A stretch of DNA of 64,000 nucleotides from Acuticoccus sediminis. GTDB taxonomy: Bacteria > Pseudomonadota > Alphaproteobacteria > Rhizobiales > Amorphaceae. Position numbers and translations under genes: made by a program. Numbering within the stretch: position 1 is the first letter of the stretch; each line of letters starts with the position of its first letter. Below the pieces are notes generated by a model. It searched no databases. It saw only the letters and a list, made by a program, of their open reading frames with translations, and was not told the DNA's origin. Of the stretch, positions 45,497 through 54,412 are shown piece after piece. The stretch covers positions 806,001-870,000 of the forward strand of contig NZ_QHHQ01000002.1 of NCBI RefSeq assembly GCF_003258595.1, given 5' to 3'.

Positions 45497-46369
45497 ATGA
45501 GCTCCCAGCCCTCCATCGCCCTTCGCACCGCCGTCGTCGGTCCCGTCACGGTCTTCTACCGCGAGGCGGGCGACCCCCGGAATCCGACGATTCTGCTGCT
45601 GCACGGGTTCCCGTCGTCGTCGCACATGTTCCGGGATCTCATTCCGCTGCTCGCCGACCGCTACCACATCGTGGCGCCGGACCTGCCGGGATTCGGTTTC
45701 ACCGAAGCGCCGCCGCGCGGTGATTTCACCTACACGTTCGACAATCTCGCGAAGGTCGTCGAGGACTTCACCGACGCCGTCGGCCTCGAGCGCTACGCCC
45801 TCTACGTGTTCGACTACGGCGCGCCGGTCGGCTTCCGCCTCGCCATGTCGCGCCCCGAGCGGGTGAGCGCCATCATCTCCCAGAACGGCAACGCCTACGA
45901 GGACGGCCTCGGCGACGCCTGGGCGCCGATCCGCGCCTACTGGGCCGATCCGACGCCGGAGAACCGCGAGGGCATCCGCTCGGTTCTCACGTTCGAGGCG
46001 ACGAGGTGGCAGTACGTGCACGGCGTGCCCGACGAGACGGCCGTGGCGCCCGAGGCCTACTGGCTGGACTACGCGCTGATGAACCGCCCGGGGAACGAGG
46101 AGATCCAGATCGACCTCTTCGGCGACTACTCGACGAACGTCGCGATGTACCCGGACTTTCACGCTTACTTCGCGGCCCACACCCCGCCGTTCCTCGCCGT
46201 CTGGGGCCGGCACGATCCGTTCTTCCTGCCGCCGGGGGCGGAGGCGTTCAAGCGCGACAACCCCGATGCGGAAGTCCACCTCCTCGACACCGGCCACTTC
46301 GCGCTGGAGACGCACGCGCCCGAGATTGCCGTCTTCATCCGCCGCTTTCTGGAGCGGCACGGGATCTAG
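45497..46369 (+). CDS. Alpha/beta-fold hydrolase with aspartate nucleophile (haloalkane dehalogenase/epoxide hydrolase-like)
   Basis: A 290-residue alpha/beta hydrolase. The nucleophile elbow is YVFDYGAPVGF, placing D106 where esterases have serine. The oxyanion segment is LLLHGFPSSS (H36-G37-F38), the acid is in WGRHDPFF and the catalytic His in DTGHFALE. Aspartate nucleophiles belong to haloalkane dehalogenases, epoxide hydrolases and fluoroacetate dehalogenases, all cytosolic. The ATG at 45497 follows GGAGAGAACC; the open frame extends upstream into the promoter. The divergent LysR probably regulates it. Confidence 0.87.
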   Translation: MSSQPSIALRTAVVGPVTVFYREAGDPRNPTILLLHGFPSSSHMFRDLIPLLADRYHIVAPDLPGFGFTEAPPRGDFTYTFDNLAKVVEDFTDAVGLERYALYVFDYGAPVGFRLAMSRPERVSAIISQNGNAYEDGLGDAWAPIRAYWADPTPENREGIRSVLTFEATRWQYVHGVPDETAVAPEAYWLDYALMNRPGNEEIQIDLFGDYSTNVAMYPDFHAYFAAHTPPFLAVWGRHDPFFLPPGAEAFKRDNPDAEVHLLDTGHFALETHAPEIAVFIRRFLERHGI

Positions 46370-46413
46370 CCGCCCCGCACTCGACCGGAGCGGCGGCTGA
46401 CGCGTTGTCAGCC
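46368..46413. terminator. Bidirectional hairpin pair between convergent genes
   Basis: AGCCGCC (46368-46374) pairs with GGCGGCT (46392-46398). A second stem, GGCTGAC-GCGTT-GTCAGCC (46395-46413), is a perfect 7-bp hairpin that includes the stop codon of the minus-strand CoA-transferase. The two stems share bases and are mutually exclusive. Their place between two convergent stops suggests bidirectional termination. Confidence 0.55.
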
Positions 46414-47580
46414 GTCGTTGCCTGCCGTGGCACCTTGCGACAGGCCCAGCTCTTCGAGGACCTCCCGCGTGTGTTCGCCGAGGGTCGGCGACGCGGAGTG
46501 GGCGGCGCCCGGGGCGAACGCCGGGAGACCCGGCGTGGGCGTCACCGGAATGGGGCCGAGGCGCGGGTGGTCGATCCACTGCAGCATCCCGACGGCGGTG
46601 ACGTGCGGGTCGCTGACATAGGCGGCGTAGTCGTTGACCGCGGCGTTCAGGACGCCCGCGTCAGCGAGCGCGGCGGCGAGTTCCGCGCGGGACCACCTTG
46701 CGAAATGCGGCGCGAGCGCCTCGTCGAGGGCTGCCACGTTCTGGACGCGCAGCTCGAGCGTCGCGAAGCGCTCGTCGGCCACGAGGTCCGGGCAGCCGAG
46801 CGTCCGGCAAAGGGCGGCGAAGTGCGAGTCGAGCCGTACCGTCACGGCGACGAAACCGTCCGACGTGGCGAAGGCGCCGACCGGGGCGTAGAGCATGCGC
46901 GGCGGTCCGCCGCGCAGGTGCTCCTCCAGCGCCTTGACCGCCTGGATCGAAGCGGCGCTTTGCAGGAGCGGGCAGTCGAGATGGCGCCCGCGGCCGGTGC
47001 GGGCGCGCACCAGAAGGCTGTGCAGGACCATCTGGAAGCCGTGCAGCCCGGCGAGGTAGTCGACGATCACGAGGTCGAGCTTGCGGGGGCGCCCGGTGCC
47101 GTCGGCGTTGAGGTGCATGAAGCCGGAGGCGGCCTGCAGCACCGTGTCGGTCGCGGGGAGGTCCCTGTAGGGGCCGGTCTGCCCGAATCCGGTGATCGAC
47201 AGCATGATGAGGCCGGGATTGGCCGTCGCGAGGGTGGCGTAGTCGAGGCCGAACTTCGCCATCACGCCCGGCCGGAACGCCTCTACGACGATGTCCGCGC
47301 CCTCCGCGAGCCGCCGGGCTGCGTTGAGCCCCTCGTCGGTCTTCATGTCGAGCACGACGGAGCGTTTGCCGAAGTTGCCGGTGACGGCATAGGGGTTGTC
47401 GCCGCCGTAGCTCTCGCCCAGCACGCGCGACCAGTCGCCCTGCGGCGGTTCCACCTTGACGACGTCCGCGCCGCAGCGGGCCATCATCATGGCCGCGTTG
47501 GGACCGGCGACCCCCTGGCTGAAGTCGACGACGCGCAGTCCGTCGAGCGCGCCCTCGAACGTGTCTCCGGACATGGTCAT
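46408..47580 (-). CDS. Class III CoA-transferase (CaiB/BaiF family)
   Basis: A 390-residue CoA-transferase. D145 in LPATDTVLQAASG is the catalytic aspartate that forms the acyl-CoA anhydride in this family. GLRVVDFSQGVAGPNAAMMMARCGADVVKVEPPQGDWSR (core DFSQGVAGP, VKVEPP) and KRSVVLDMKTDEG are standard. It transfers CoA to a carboxylic acid. It overlaps the crotonase gene upstream (ATGA) and follows the TRAP permease genes on the same strand, so it likely activates the acid brought in by TRAP system 2. Confidence 0.92.
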   Translation of the reverse strand: MTMSGDTFEGALDGLRVVDFSQGVAGPNAAMMMARCGADVVKVEPPQGDWSRVLGESYGGDNPYAVTGNFGKRSVVLDMKTDEGLNAARRLAEGADIVVEAFRPGVMAKFGLDYATLATANPGLIMLSITGFGQTGPYRDLPATDTVLQAASGFMHLNADGTGRPRKLDLVIVDYLAGLHGFQMVLHSLLVRARTGRGRHLDCPLLQSAASIQAVKALEEHLRGGPPRMLYAPVGAFATSDGFVAVTVRLDSHFAALCRTLGCPDLVADERFATLELRVQNVAALDEALAPHFARWSRAELAAALADAGVLNAAVNDYAAYVSDPHVTAVGMLQWIDHPRLGPIPVTPTPGLPAFAPGAAHSASPTLGEHTREVLEELGLSQGATAGNDG

Positions 47581-48392
47581 TCCTTTCCTGTCTCCTCCTC
47601 GAGCCGCCCCCAGTCGAACGCGACGCGCCTCGTCTGGAGCAGCTCGCGCGCGGCGGCGTGGTGGTCGGGGCTCGCAAGCGCGCGCGCCTGCAGGTCGATC
47701 TCGCGTGCGGCCGCGGCGTCGAACGGGGCGCCGGCGGCTTGCCGCAGCAGCTCCTTCGTGCCCGCGAGCGCCCCGCGCGAGGCATGGCGGAAGTGGCCGG
47801 CCATGCGCAGGGCGCGCTCGCCGAGTGCGTCGCCCGCGACGACCTCGCGCACCAGACCCATCGCAAGCGCCTCCTCGGCGCCGATGATGCGCCCGGTCAG
47901 CAGGAGGTCGCGCGCCGCGGCGAGGCCGACGATGCGCGGCAGCAGCCAGGCGGTGCCGAGCCCCGCGACGAGCCCGATGCGCGGGAAGACGGTGCAGAAA
48001 CGCGCCCGCTCCGAGGCGAGCAGGAAGTCGGCGCCGAGGGCGAGGCCGAAGCCGCCGCCGAACGCAGGCCCGTCGACCGCGGCGATCACCGGCACCGGGA
48101 TGTCGAGATAGGCGCGGAACCAGGCGTGCATCGTCTCCCCGGCGGCGGCGTGCCGGCGCACGTCGGTCGACGGCTCGGCGAGAAGGCGCATGTCGCCGCC
48201 GGCGCTGAAGGTGCCCGGGGCGGCCGTCAGCACCACGGCCGAAAGCGAGGCGTCGTCGCGCAGCGCCGGGAAGACCTCGGCGAACGCTTCTGTCAGTTCC
48301 GGCGTGAAGGCGTTGCGCGTCTGCGGCCGGTTCAGCGTCACCACCGCGACGCCCGCCTCCCGCGCGACCGTGATCGGCGCGTCGTCCGTCAT
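47577..48392 (-). CDS. Enoyl-CoA hydratase/isomerase (crotonase) family protein
   Basis: A 271-residue crotonase. The oxyanion hole is formed by FSAGGDMRLL and PAFGGGFGLALGADFLL. The position of the first catalytic Glu of rat hydratase (in QPEI) is occupied by Arg (FPRI), and that of the second by Asp. It may therefore be an isomerase, a thioester hydrolase or another crotonase activity rather than a true hydratase. The ATG at 48392 is chosen; a GTG 12 bases earlier is possible. It links the TRAP permease genes to the CoA-transferase in one operon. Confidence 0.87.
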   Translation of the reverse strand: MTDDAPITVAREAGVAVVTLNRPQTRNAFTPELTEAFAEVFPALRDDASLSAVVLTAAPGTFSAGGDMRLLAEPSTDVRRHAAAGETMHAWFRAYLDIPVPVIAAVDGPAFGGGFGLALGADFLLASERARFCTVFPRIGLVAGLGTAWLLPRIVGLAAARDLLLTGRIIGAEEALAMGLVREVVAGDALGERALRMAGHFRHASRGALAGTKELLRQAAGAPFDAAAAREIDLQARALASPDHHAAARELLQTRRVAFDWGRLEEETGKE

Positions 48393-48400
48393 CGGCCCGC

Positions 48401-49726
48401 TCACAGGAGGCGCGGCAGGAAGAGGGTGATCGACGGCACCATCGCGAGGACGGTGAGGCGCACGACGTCGAAGATCCAGAACGGCACGACGCCGCGGAAG
48501 ATCGTCGCGAGCTCGATGTCCTTGATGGCGCCCTTGATGACGAAGACGTTGAGGCCCAGCGGCGGGGTCAGCATGCCGATCTCCACCGCGATCACCACGA
48601 AGATGCCGAACCACACGGCCGACTCGGCGGCCGTCATCCCGAGCTCCGGCGCCAGCGCCTGGACGAGCGGGAAGAGGACCGGCACCGTGAGCGTGATGAT
48701 CCCGAGGCTTTCCATGAAGCAGCCGAGGATCAGGTAGCAGACCATGATGGCGATCAGGATGACGTAGGGCGACACGTCGAGGCCGGCGACGGCGCCGGCA
48801 AAGACCCGCGGCAGCCCCGAGAACGACAGGAAGAACGTCAGCACCCCCGCGCCGATGATGATGATGAAGATCATCGCGGTGGTGGCGATCGTCTCCAGCG
48901 CGACCGCCGTCAGCACCGGTCGGTCGAAGCCGACCTGCACGAGGAGGTAGATGAGCGCGCCGATGGCGCCGATGGCGGCCGCTTCGGTCGGCGTGAAGAC
49001 GCCGCCGTAGATCCCGCCCAGCACCAGCATGAAGAGCGCGATCACCGGCAACGCGTAGCGTGTCGCCGCGAGGAGGGCGGTCCAGCCCTGCCAGGGCGAA
49101 GCGGGCCCCTGCGCGGGCCGGAACCAGACGATCAGCGCGATCACCAGAAGGTAGCCCGCGACCGTGATCAGGCCCGGAATGAGCGCCGCCGCGAAGAGGT
49201 CGAAGAGCGGCGTCTCGGTGATCAGCGAGTAGACGATGAGAATGACGCTCGGCGGGATGAGGATGCCGAGCGCGCCGCCGGCGGCGACGGCGCCGGAGCC
49301 GAGCCGGTCGTCGTAGCCGTGCCGGCGCATCTCCGGCATCGCCACCTTGGCCATCGTCGCGGCGGTGGCGAGCGAGGACCCGCAGACGGCGGAGAACATT
49401 GCCGACGAGCCGATCGTCGCCATCGCGAGCCCGCCGGTGCGGTGGCCGACGGCGGCGTTGGCGAGGCGGTAGAGCCCGCGGCTCATGCCCGAGGCGGACG
49501 CCGCGACGCCCATCAGCACGAAGAGCGGCACCACGGAGAGGTTGTAGTTCACGAACTCGCCCGAGGCGACGATGCCGAGCGTGTTCAGCGCGCTGTCGAC
49601 GCCGCTGAGCGCGGTCAGCCCGACGACCCCGGCGATCCCCATCGCGACGCCGATCGGCACGTTGAAGGCGATGAGGACGAGCATGAAAGCGAAGCCGGCG
49701 ACGCCAGTCCAGGAGTCGGGCGTCAT
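48401..49726 (-). CDS. dctM: TRAP transporter large permease, DctM family
   Basis: A 441-residue polytopic permease with DctM landmarks: SSAMFSAVCGSSLATAATMAKVAMPEMRRHGYD (core FSAVCGSS, MPEM), GALGILIPPSVILIVYS, FTPTEAAAIGA and MLTPPLGLNVFV. It is the transport subunit of TRAP system 2 and overlaps the small permease gene by four bases. It differs in sequence from the DctM of system 1, suggesting a different substrate. Confidence 0.93.
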   Translation of the reverse strand: MTPDSWTGVAGFAFMLVLIAFNVPIGVAMGIAGVVGLTALSGVDSALNTLGIVASGEFVNYNLSVVPLFVLMGVAASASGMSRGLYRLANAAVGHRTGGLAMATIGSSAMFSAVCGSSLATAATMAKVAMPEMRRHGYDDRLGSGAVAAGGALGILIPPSVILIVYSLITETPLFDLFAAALIPGLITVAGYLLVIALIVWFRPAQGPASPWQGWTALLAATRYALPVIALFMLVLGGIYGGVFTPTEAAAIGAIGALIYLLVQVGFDRPVLTAVALETIATTAMIFIIIIGAGVLTFFLSFSGLPRVFAGAVAGLDVSPYVILIAIMVCYLILGCFMESLGIITLTVPVLFPLVQALAPELGMTAAESAVWFGIFVVIAVEIGMLTPPLGLNVFVIKGAIKDIELATIFRGVVPFWIFDVVRLTVLAMVPSITLFLPRLL

Positions 49727-50235
49727 GCGGCCTCTCCCTTCAGCATGGCGGACGTGTCCGCGGCGTTGGCGTCCTCCGGGAGAACCAGCACGGCGGCCTG
49801 CGTCAGCGCGGTGACGCACAGGAGGGCGGTGATGCCGATCCAGATCGGCCAGGTCTCGACGGCGATCATCCACATCTGGTCGCCCGAGGCCATGCGCTTC
49901 AGCGCGACGCGGCCGATCTGCCAGGCCATCAGGACGAAGAAGATGGTCGACAGCAGCGGTGCGAGCCGCCGCACGACCGCGCCCAGCCGGCCCGGGATCA
50001 TCGTGACGAACACCGGCACGGCGACGTGGCCGAGCTGCATCGTGCAGTACGGGAGGCCGAGGGCGATGACGATGCCGAGGCCGTAGCCGACGACGTCGAC
50101 GGCGCCGGGCAGGGCGGTGCTCGCGAGCTTGCGCACGATCGCGTCGATGCTCGTGTAGGTCGCGATGGCGACCAGCAGAAGTGCCGCAAGGACCGCGAGA
50201 GCGTTCACGGCGCGCTGCGCCAGCTGCACATGCAT
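49723..50235 (-). CDS. dctQ: TRAP transporter small permease, DctQ family
   Basis: A 170-residue membrane protein with four hydrophobic segments (about residues 10-30, 45-63, 84-104 and 125-148). The ATG at 50235 has GGAGG six bases upstream, which favours it over a longer open frame. It heads the minus-strand TRAP/CoA-transferase operon. The binding-protein gene is divergent and starts at 50426, an uncommon arrangement that places both transcripts under one 190-bp regulatory region. Confidence 0.88.
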   Translation of the reverse strand: MHVQLAQRAVNALAVLAALLLVAIATYTSIDAIVRKLASTALPGAVDVVGYGLGIVIALGLPYCTMQLGHVAVPVFVTMIPGRLGAVVRRLAPLLSTIFFVLMAWQIGRVALKRMASGDQMWMIAVETWPIWIGITALLCVTALTQAAVLVLPEDANAADTSAMLKGEAA

Positions 50236-50276
50236 GGTGCATCCTCCCCATTCATTTTTGAGCGAGACTATTGTTC

Positions 50277-50315
50277 TGCATCGAGAATGGCAACTACCAG
50301 TGAGAATTCTGATGC
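50277..50315. promoter_or_regulatory. Imperfect inverted repeat in the divergent TRAP promoter region
   Basis: TGCATCGAGAAT (50277-50288) is mirrored by ATTCTGATGC (50306-50315) with one base missing. The inner arms GAGAAT/ATTCT are the same as those of the tighter palindrome at 50387-50401, so the two elements may be cooperating sites for one regulator. Confidence 0.4.
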
Positions 50316-50386
50316 CTGGGCTGTGCCGACTGGCACCGCTGATCATGGCATACCGACGCGCCAGATTGACTCAAAAATTCTGATTG

Positions 50387-50401
50387 GAGAATATCATTCT
50401 C
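50387..50401. promoter_or_regulatory. Candidate IclR-type operator of the TRAP 2 binding-protein gene
   Basis: GAGAATATCATTCTC is a 15-bp palindrome (six of seven pairs match around a central T), 24 bases before the binding-protein start codon. A 15-bp, A+T-centred palindrome is the usual form for IclR-family sites. Two IclR genes follow at 51583 and 52398, making them the natural candidates. Confidence 0.5.
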
Positions 50402-50425
50402 AGAAATGGATAGGGAGGAACCTCA

Positions 50426-51445
50426 ATGAAGCTACAGTCCATCGCCACCGCCTGCCTCGGCCTGGCGGCCGGAGCACTCCTGTTCGGCACCTCCGCCCAG
50501 GCGCAGGACGTCAGGCTCCGGTTCGCGGCGCCCGTGCCGGAACGACACTGGATCCTGCAGAACGATCTCTTCCCGTGGGCGAAGAAGCTGGAGGCCGAGA
50601 GCGGCGGGCGCCTCGCCATCGACATCCAGCCGGTCGGCGTGTTCGGAACGCCCGACAAGTACCTGGAGCTCGTCGAATCAGGGGTGATCGACGCCGCCTG
50701 GTTCGTCCCCGGCTATGCGCCCGGCCAGTACCCGCTGACGACCGCCGTCGAGCTGCCGTTCCTGTTCGACACCGCGGCGCATGCGTCCACCACCTTCTGG
50801 ACGCTCTACGAGGACGGCCTCCTCGGTGACGAGTACGCCGACGTGAAGCCGCTCGCGCTGTGGATGAACGTTCCCTACATCATCATGACGAAGAACCATC
50901 CTGTGAAGGAGCTGTCCGACCTCGATGGCCTGAAGCTGCGCGCGTCAGGGCGGATGGTCGGCTCGGTGCTGGAGGCGATCGGCGCAACCGGCGTCGGCAT
51001 GCCGGCCAGCGAGATGGCCGAGGCCATCCGGCTCGGCGTCCTCAACGGCACGGCCTTCTCGCACGAGGCCGTCGAGCCGTTCGGCATCGCCGACCAGATC
51101 ACCGACTTCAACGAGATCCCGGTCGGCTCGATCACCCACATCGTGATCATGAACAAGGACAAGTATGAGAGCCTGCCCGACGACCTGAAGGCGCTCATCG
51201 ACGAGAACTCGGGTCTGGTGCTCTCCGAGCAGCTGGGCCGGTCCTACGACACCGCCGACGCCCACGCCCGCGAGAAGTATGCCGGCAACGACCAGTACAC
51301 CACGAACGAGCCGTCCGAGGCGCTGATGTCCGACCTCGAGACCGCCGTCGCGCCGGTCGTCGAGAGCTGGAAGGAGGAGGCGCGCGCGGCCGGCGGCGAT
51401 CCCGACGCGATCCTCGCCCGGATCAAGGAACTGAACGGGGAGTGA
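50426..51445 (+). CDS. dctP: TRAP transporter substrate-binding protein, DctP family
   Basis: A 339-residue periplasmic binding protein with signal peptide MKLQSIATACLGLAAGALLF and cleavage at AQA-QD. Domain landmarks: GVFGTPDKYLELVESGVIDAAWFVPGYAPGQYPLT (core GVIDAAW), PYIIMTKNHPVKELSDLDGLKLRASG, with R in GLKLRASG the expected carboxylate ligand. GGAGG-like AGGGAGGAA precedes the ATG. Its permease subunits are encoded on the opposite strand from 50235. Confidence 0.93.
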   Translation: MKLQSIATACLGLAAGALLFGTSAQAQDVRLRFAAPVPERHWILQNDLFPWAKKLEAESGGRLAIDIQPVGVFGTPDKYLELVESGVIDAAWFVPGYAPGQYPLTTAVELPFLFDTAAHASTTFWTLYEDGLLGDEYADVKPLALWMNVPYIIMTKNHPVKELSDLDGLKLRASGRMVGSVLEAIGATGVGMPASEMAEAIRLGVLNGTAFSHEAVEPFGIADQITDFNEIPVGSITHIVIMNKDKYESLPDDLKALIDENSGLVLSEQLGRSYDTADAHAREKYAGNDQYTTNEPSEALMSDLETAVAPVVESWKEEARAAGGDPDAILARIKELNGE

Positions 51446-51490
51446 TCTCCCTCCGAGCGTGCCGAGCCGCCCGCGGTTTGGCACACTGGA

Positions 51491-51517
51491 CGGGCGCGGC
51501 GACATGTGTCGCGCCCG
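51491..51517 (+). terminator. Hairpin after the TRAP 2 binding-protein gene
   Basis: CGGGCGC and GCGCCCG flank GACA/TGTC arms, giving a near-continuous stem with a three-base bulge and a tight loop, 46 nt after the stop. It separates the binding-protein gene from the IclR gene starting at 51583. No T-tract follows. Confidence 0.45.
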
Positions 51518-51582
51518 CTTCGACCAATTCGACGCGCCCCGCCCGTGTGCATGATAAGAAGGCCTAACAGGAGTGAGGTGCA

Positions 51583-52368
51583 GTGGATAAGCAGACCCTG
51601 GCCCCAGCGCGATCGCCTCGGGACCACAAGGAGCCGCCGAAGACGGTCCGCGCCGTGGTCCAGGCGCTGAAGGTTCTGCGCGAGCTCGACCAGGCGGGCG
51701 GCAGCATGGGCGCCACCGCGCTCGCCAGGAAGGCCGGCCTCAACACGTCGACCACATTCAATATCCTGCGCACGCTCGATGCCGAGGGCATGGTCAACTT
51801 CGACCCCTCGACGAAGACCTATGCGCCCGCGCTCGGCCTTCTGGCGCTGGTGCGTTCGCTGGTGGGGCGTCAGGAGAGCGAGCTCCTGCGCCGCGAGCTG
51901 ATGCAGATCGCGACGCGCGAGCAGTGCCTGATGGCGCTGTGGCAGATCGTCGACGACCGCGTCGTGCTGATCGACCGCGCTCTTGCCAACACTCCGGTGC
52001 GGCTGGACATGCAGGTCACCCAGCGCATGCCGAAATATCTCGGCGCCATCGGCCGGGTGATCGCGGCGAAATCCGACGTCGGTCCGGAGGAGTTGCGGCG
52101 CTGGTTCATGGCGATGCGCTGGAACAAGGCGCCGACCTTCGAGGAGTATCTCGCCCAGGTCGAGGAGGCGCGGCAGAAGGGCTACGGCATCGACGACGAG
52201 ACGCTCTATGCCGGCATCGCCGTCGTCGCGTCGGTCATCACCGACGCGGAGGGCTGGCCGCTCTACGGCATCTCGGCGATCTCGCTCGTCGGCACGCCGC
52301 AGCACAGGCGCCTCAACCAGATCGGCGAGAAGCTGGCCGCGATCGCGGCGTCGATCTCGGGCGGCTAG
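51583..52368 (+). CDS. IclR family transcriptional regulator (first of a related pair)
   Basis: A 261-residue regulator. The winged helix lies at about residues 20-85 (ATALARKAGLNTSTTFNILRTLDAEGMV), followed by the IclR effector domain with LDMQVTQRMPKYLGAIGRVIAA (core QVTQRMP). The GTG start has AGGAG upstream. It converges on a second IclR gene at 52398-53207 that shares the same QVTQRMP-x-YLGA core, so the pair probably arose by duplication. It is the likely regulator of TRAP system 2. Confidence 0.9.
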   Translation: MDKQTLAPARSPRDHKEPPKTVRAVVQALKVLRELDQAGGSMGATALARKAGLNTSTTFNILRTLDAEGMVNFDPSTKTYAPALGLLALVRSLVGRQESELLRRELMQIATREQCLMALWQIVDDRVVLIDRALANTPVRLDMQVTQRMPKYLGAIGRVIAAKSDVGPEELRRWFMAMRWNKAPTFEEYLAQVEEARQKGYGIDDETLYAGIAVVASVITDAEGWPLYGISAISLVGTPQHRRLNQIGEKLAAIAASISGG

Positions 52369-52397
52369 GGCGCCGCCGCGTCAGGCGCACGGTTCGT

Positions 52398-53207
52398 TCA
52401 GTGGCCGGTGCCGTTCGCACCCTGTTCGGCGGCACGGCAGGCCTCGCGCAGCGCGGTGCCGAGTTCGGCCAGCCTGTCCGCATCCATCGTGCCCGAGAGG
52501 GCGATGGCGGAAATTGCCGCCACGGGCTCGCCGGGCGCCTCCGCCGCGACGCTCGCCACCGCGTGGACGCCCTTGTAGAGGTGCCCGGCATCGACCGCGT
52601 AGCCGCGCCGTCCGGCCTCGGCCACCTCGGCCCAGTAGCGCTCGAAGGGGATCGGAACCTCCCAGCGCAGCTCGTCGAACTTCGCCTCGAGGCTCGCCCG
52701 CGGGACCGCGCGCGCCGCCGCGACCGCGCGCCCCACCGCGCCGAGATAGACCGGCATGCGCTGGGTGACCTGCATGTCGAGCCGCAGCGGGCGGTCCGCC
52801 AGCGCGCGCTCGCGCAGGATCACGCGGGTGCGGGTGATCTGCCACAGCGCGGTCAGGCAGTCGAACCGCGTCGCGATGCCCGTCATCCGCTCGCGCAGCA
52901 CCGCGTCGGCGTCGAGCGCGGGGACGGCGCGCGCCAGCTGCACGATTCCGGCGCCGAGCTGGTAGGTCTTCTCCGCCGCCCGGTGCAGCACCAGCCCCTC
53001 CATGGCGAGGGTGCGCAGGATCTTCAGCGCCGTGGCCATCGGCACGTCGGCGCTGCGGGCGACCTCGGTCAGGGTCATCGGTTCGCGTCCGGCCGCCAGC
53101 GCACGCATCAGCCGCACGCTGTTGCCCACCGCCGGGACGGGGTGGAAGTCGGCATCCTCCTTCCGTGCGGCGGCCTCTTCGTCTTGCCGGGGGGTGCCAT
53201 CGTTCAT
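52398..53207 (-). CDS. IclR family transcriptional regulator (second of a related pair)
   Basis: A 269-residue IclR protein. The winged helix is at about residues 25-90 (LTEVARSADVPMATALKILRTLAMEGLV) after an acidic N-terminal extension. The effector domain has LDMQVTQRMPVYLGAVGRAVAA (core QVTQRMP), as in the convergent paralogue. The ATG at 53207 begins after a GC-rich leader. It shares strand and a 61-bp gap with the disrupted alcohol dehydrogenase gene upstream, which it may regulate together with the MaoC pair. Confidence 0.9.
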   Translation of the reverse strand: MNDGTPRQDEEAAARKEDADFHPVPAVGNSVRLMRALAAGREPMTLTEVARSADVPMATALKILRTLAMEGLVLHRAAEKTYQLGAGIVQLARAVPALDADAVLRERMTGIATRFDCLTALWQITRTRVILRERALADRPLRLDMQVTQRMPVYLGAVGRAVAAARAVPRASLEAKFDELRWEVPIPFERYWAEVAEAGRRGYAVDAGHLYKGVHAVASVAAEAPGEPVAAISAIALSGTMDADRLAELGTALREACRAAEQGANGTGH

Positions 53208-53268
53208 CCGGCCGCGCCTCCCGGGACAGGCGGGAGCGGGAGGTCCGGGTGCGCGCGCTCGGCGGCGC

Positions 53269-54412
53269 TCATGCGAACTGGGTCTCGAACAGGCGCAGAT
53301 AGTCACCTTCGCTGGTCGGGCGGGCGTTGGTGGCGTCCGTGAAGTCCGCCTTTGCCGCCCGTGCCAGCGACGGCACGCGGTCCCGAGTGACGCCCATCTC
53401 GGCGATGCCGGCAGGGATGCCGAGCCGCTGGTTGCGCGCCTCGATGGCGGCGATGAAGGCTTCGGCGTCGGGGCACCCGGTCGCCTCGGCGAGCGGGGTC
53501 AGGTCGACACTGTTCGCGGCGATGTTGAACCGCAGGACGCTGGGCAGGAAGACCGCGTTGAGGGTGCCGTGGTGAAGATTGAGGTCGTGCAGCCCCCCCC
53601 GCCGCGTGCGACATCGCGTGCACGGCGCCGAGCCCGTTGGTCATCGCCATCCCGCCCTCGGCGCTGCCCATCAGGAGGTGCCAGCGCGCCTCGCGGTCGT
53701 CGCCGTCGGCGGCGGCGCGCTCCAGATGGTTCCAGATGCGCCTGAGCCCGTCGAGCGCCACCGCCTCGGCAGGCGGGTTCGGGCGCGGGCTGAGGAAGCC
53801 TTCGATGCAGTGGGTCATCGCGTCCATGCCGGAGCCGACCGTCATCGCGCGCGGCAGCGACAGCGTCAGGTCCGGGTCCGAGATCGCCGTGCGCGGCTTG
53901 AGACCGGGATGGCGCAGGATGTACTTGCGCTCCCCCGGAACCGAAATCACCGCGCTCTGCCCGACCTCGCTGCCGGTCCCGGCCGTCGTCGGCACCGCGA
54001 TCAGCGGCGGCAGGCGCGTCCCGTCGATGAGCGCCGTGCCGCCGGCGACCGCGTCGTAGCTCTCGAACGCTCCGTCGTGCGTGGCGAGCACGAGGACCGC
54101 CTTGGCAAGGTCGATCGGCGAACCGCCGCCGACCGCCACGACGCCGTCCGCCTCGTTCTCGACGTACGCCCGTGCGGCGGCCTCGCAGGCCGCCTTCGTG
54201 GGGTTGGCCGGGGTGTCGAGGAACGTCGCGACGGGCGGGGTGTCCATCGCCTCGACGATGCGATCCGTGAGTCCCGCGGCGGCGATACCGCGGTCGGCGA
54301 CCAGGAAGGGGCGGGAGATCCCGGCGGCCCGCATCGCAGGCGACAGCTCCCGCAGGGCGCCGAACCCGAGGACCGTATCGGTCAGGAAATACAGTCGGCA
54401 AAGCGTGTCCAC
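53269..54412 (-). pseudogene. Iron-containing alcohol dehydrogenase/maleylacetate reductase-like gene with a frameshift
   Basis: The first frame (GTG start at 54412) reads as a normal type III alcohol dehydrogenase for about 270 residues: GGGSPIDLAKAV for the cofactor, PTTAGTGSEVG, and metal ligands in MDAMTHCIEG and AVHAMSHAAGG. At a run of eight C on the plus strand (53593-53600) it shifts into nonsense. Removing one base restores LHDLNLHHGTLNAVFLPSV and a full C-terminus ending ETQFA with TGA at 53269-53271. The lost part carries the fourth metal-ligand His. Either the gene is broken, or the base run is a sequencing error or slippage site. The unshifted frame ends at 53303. Confidence 0.8.
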
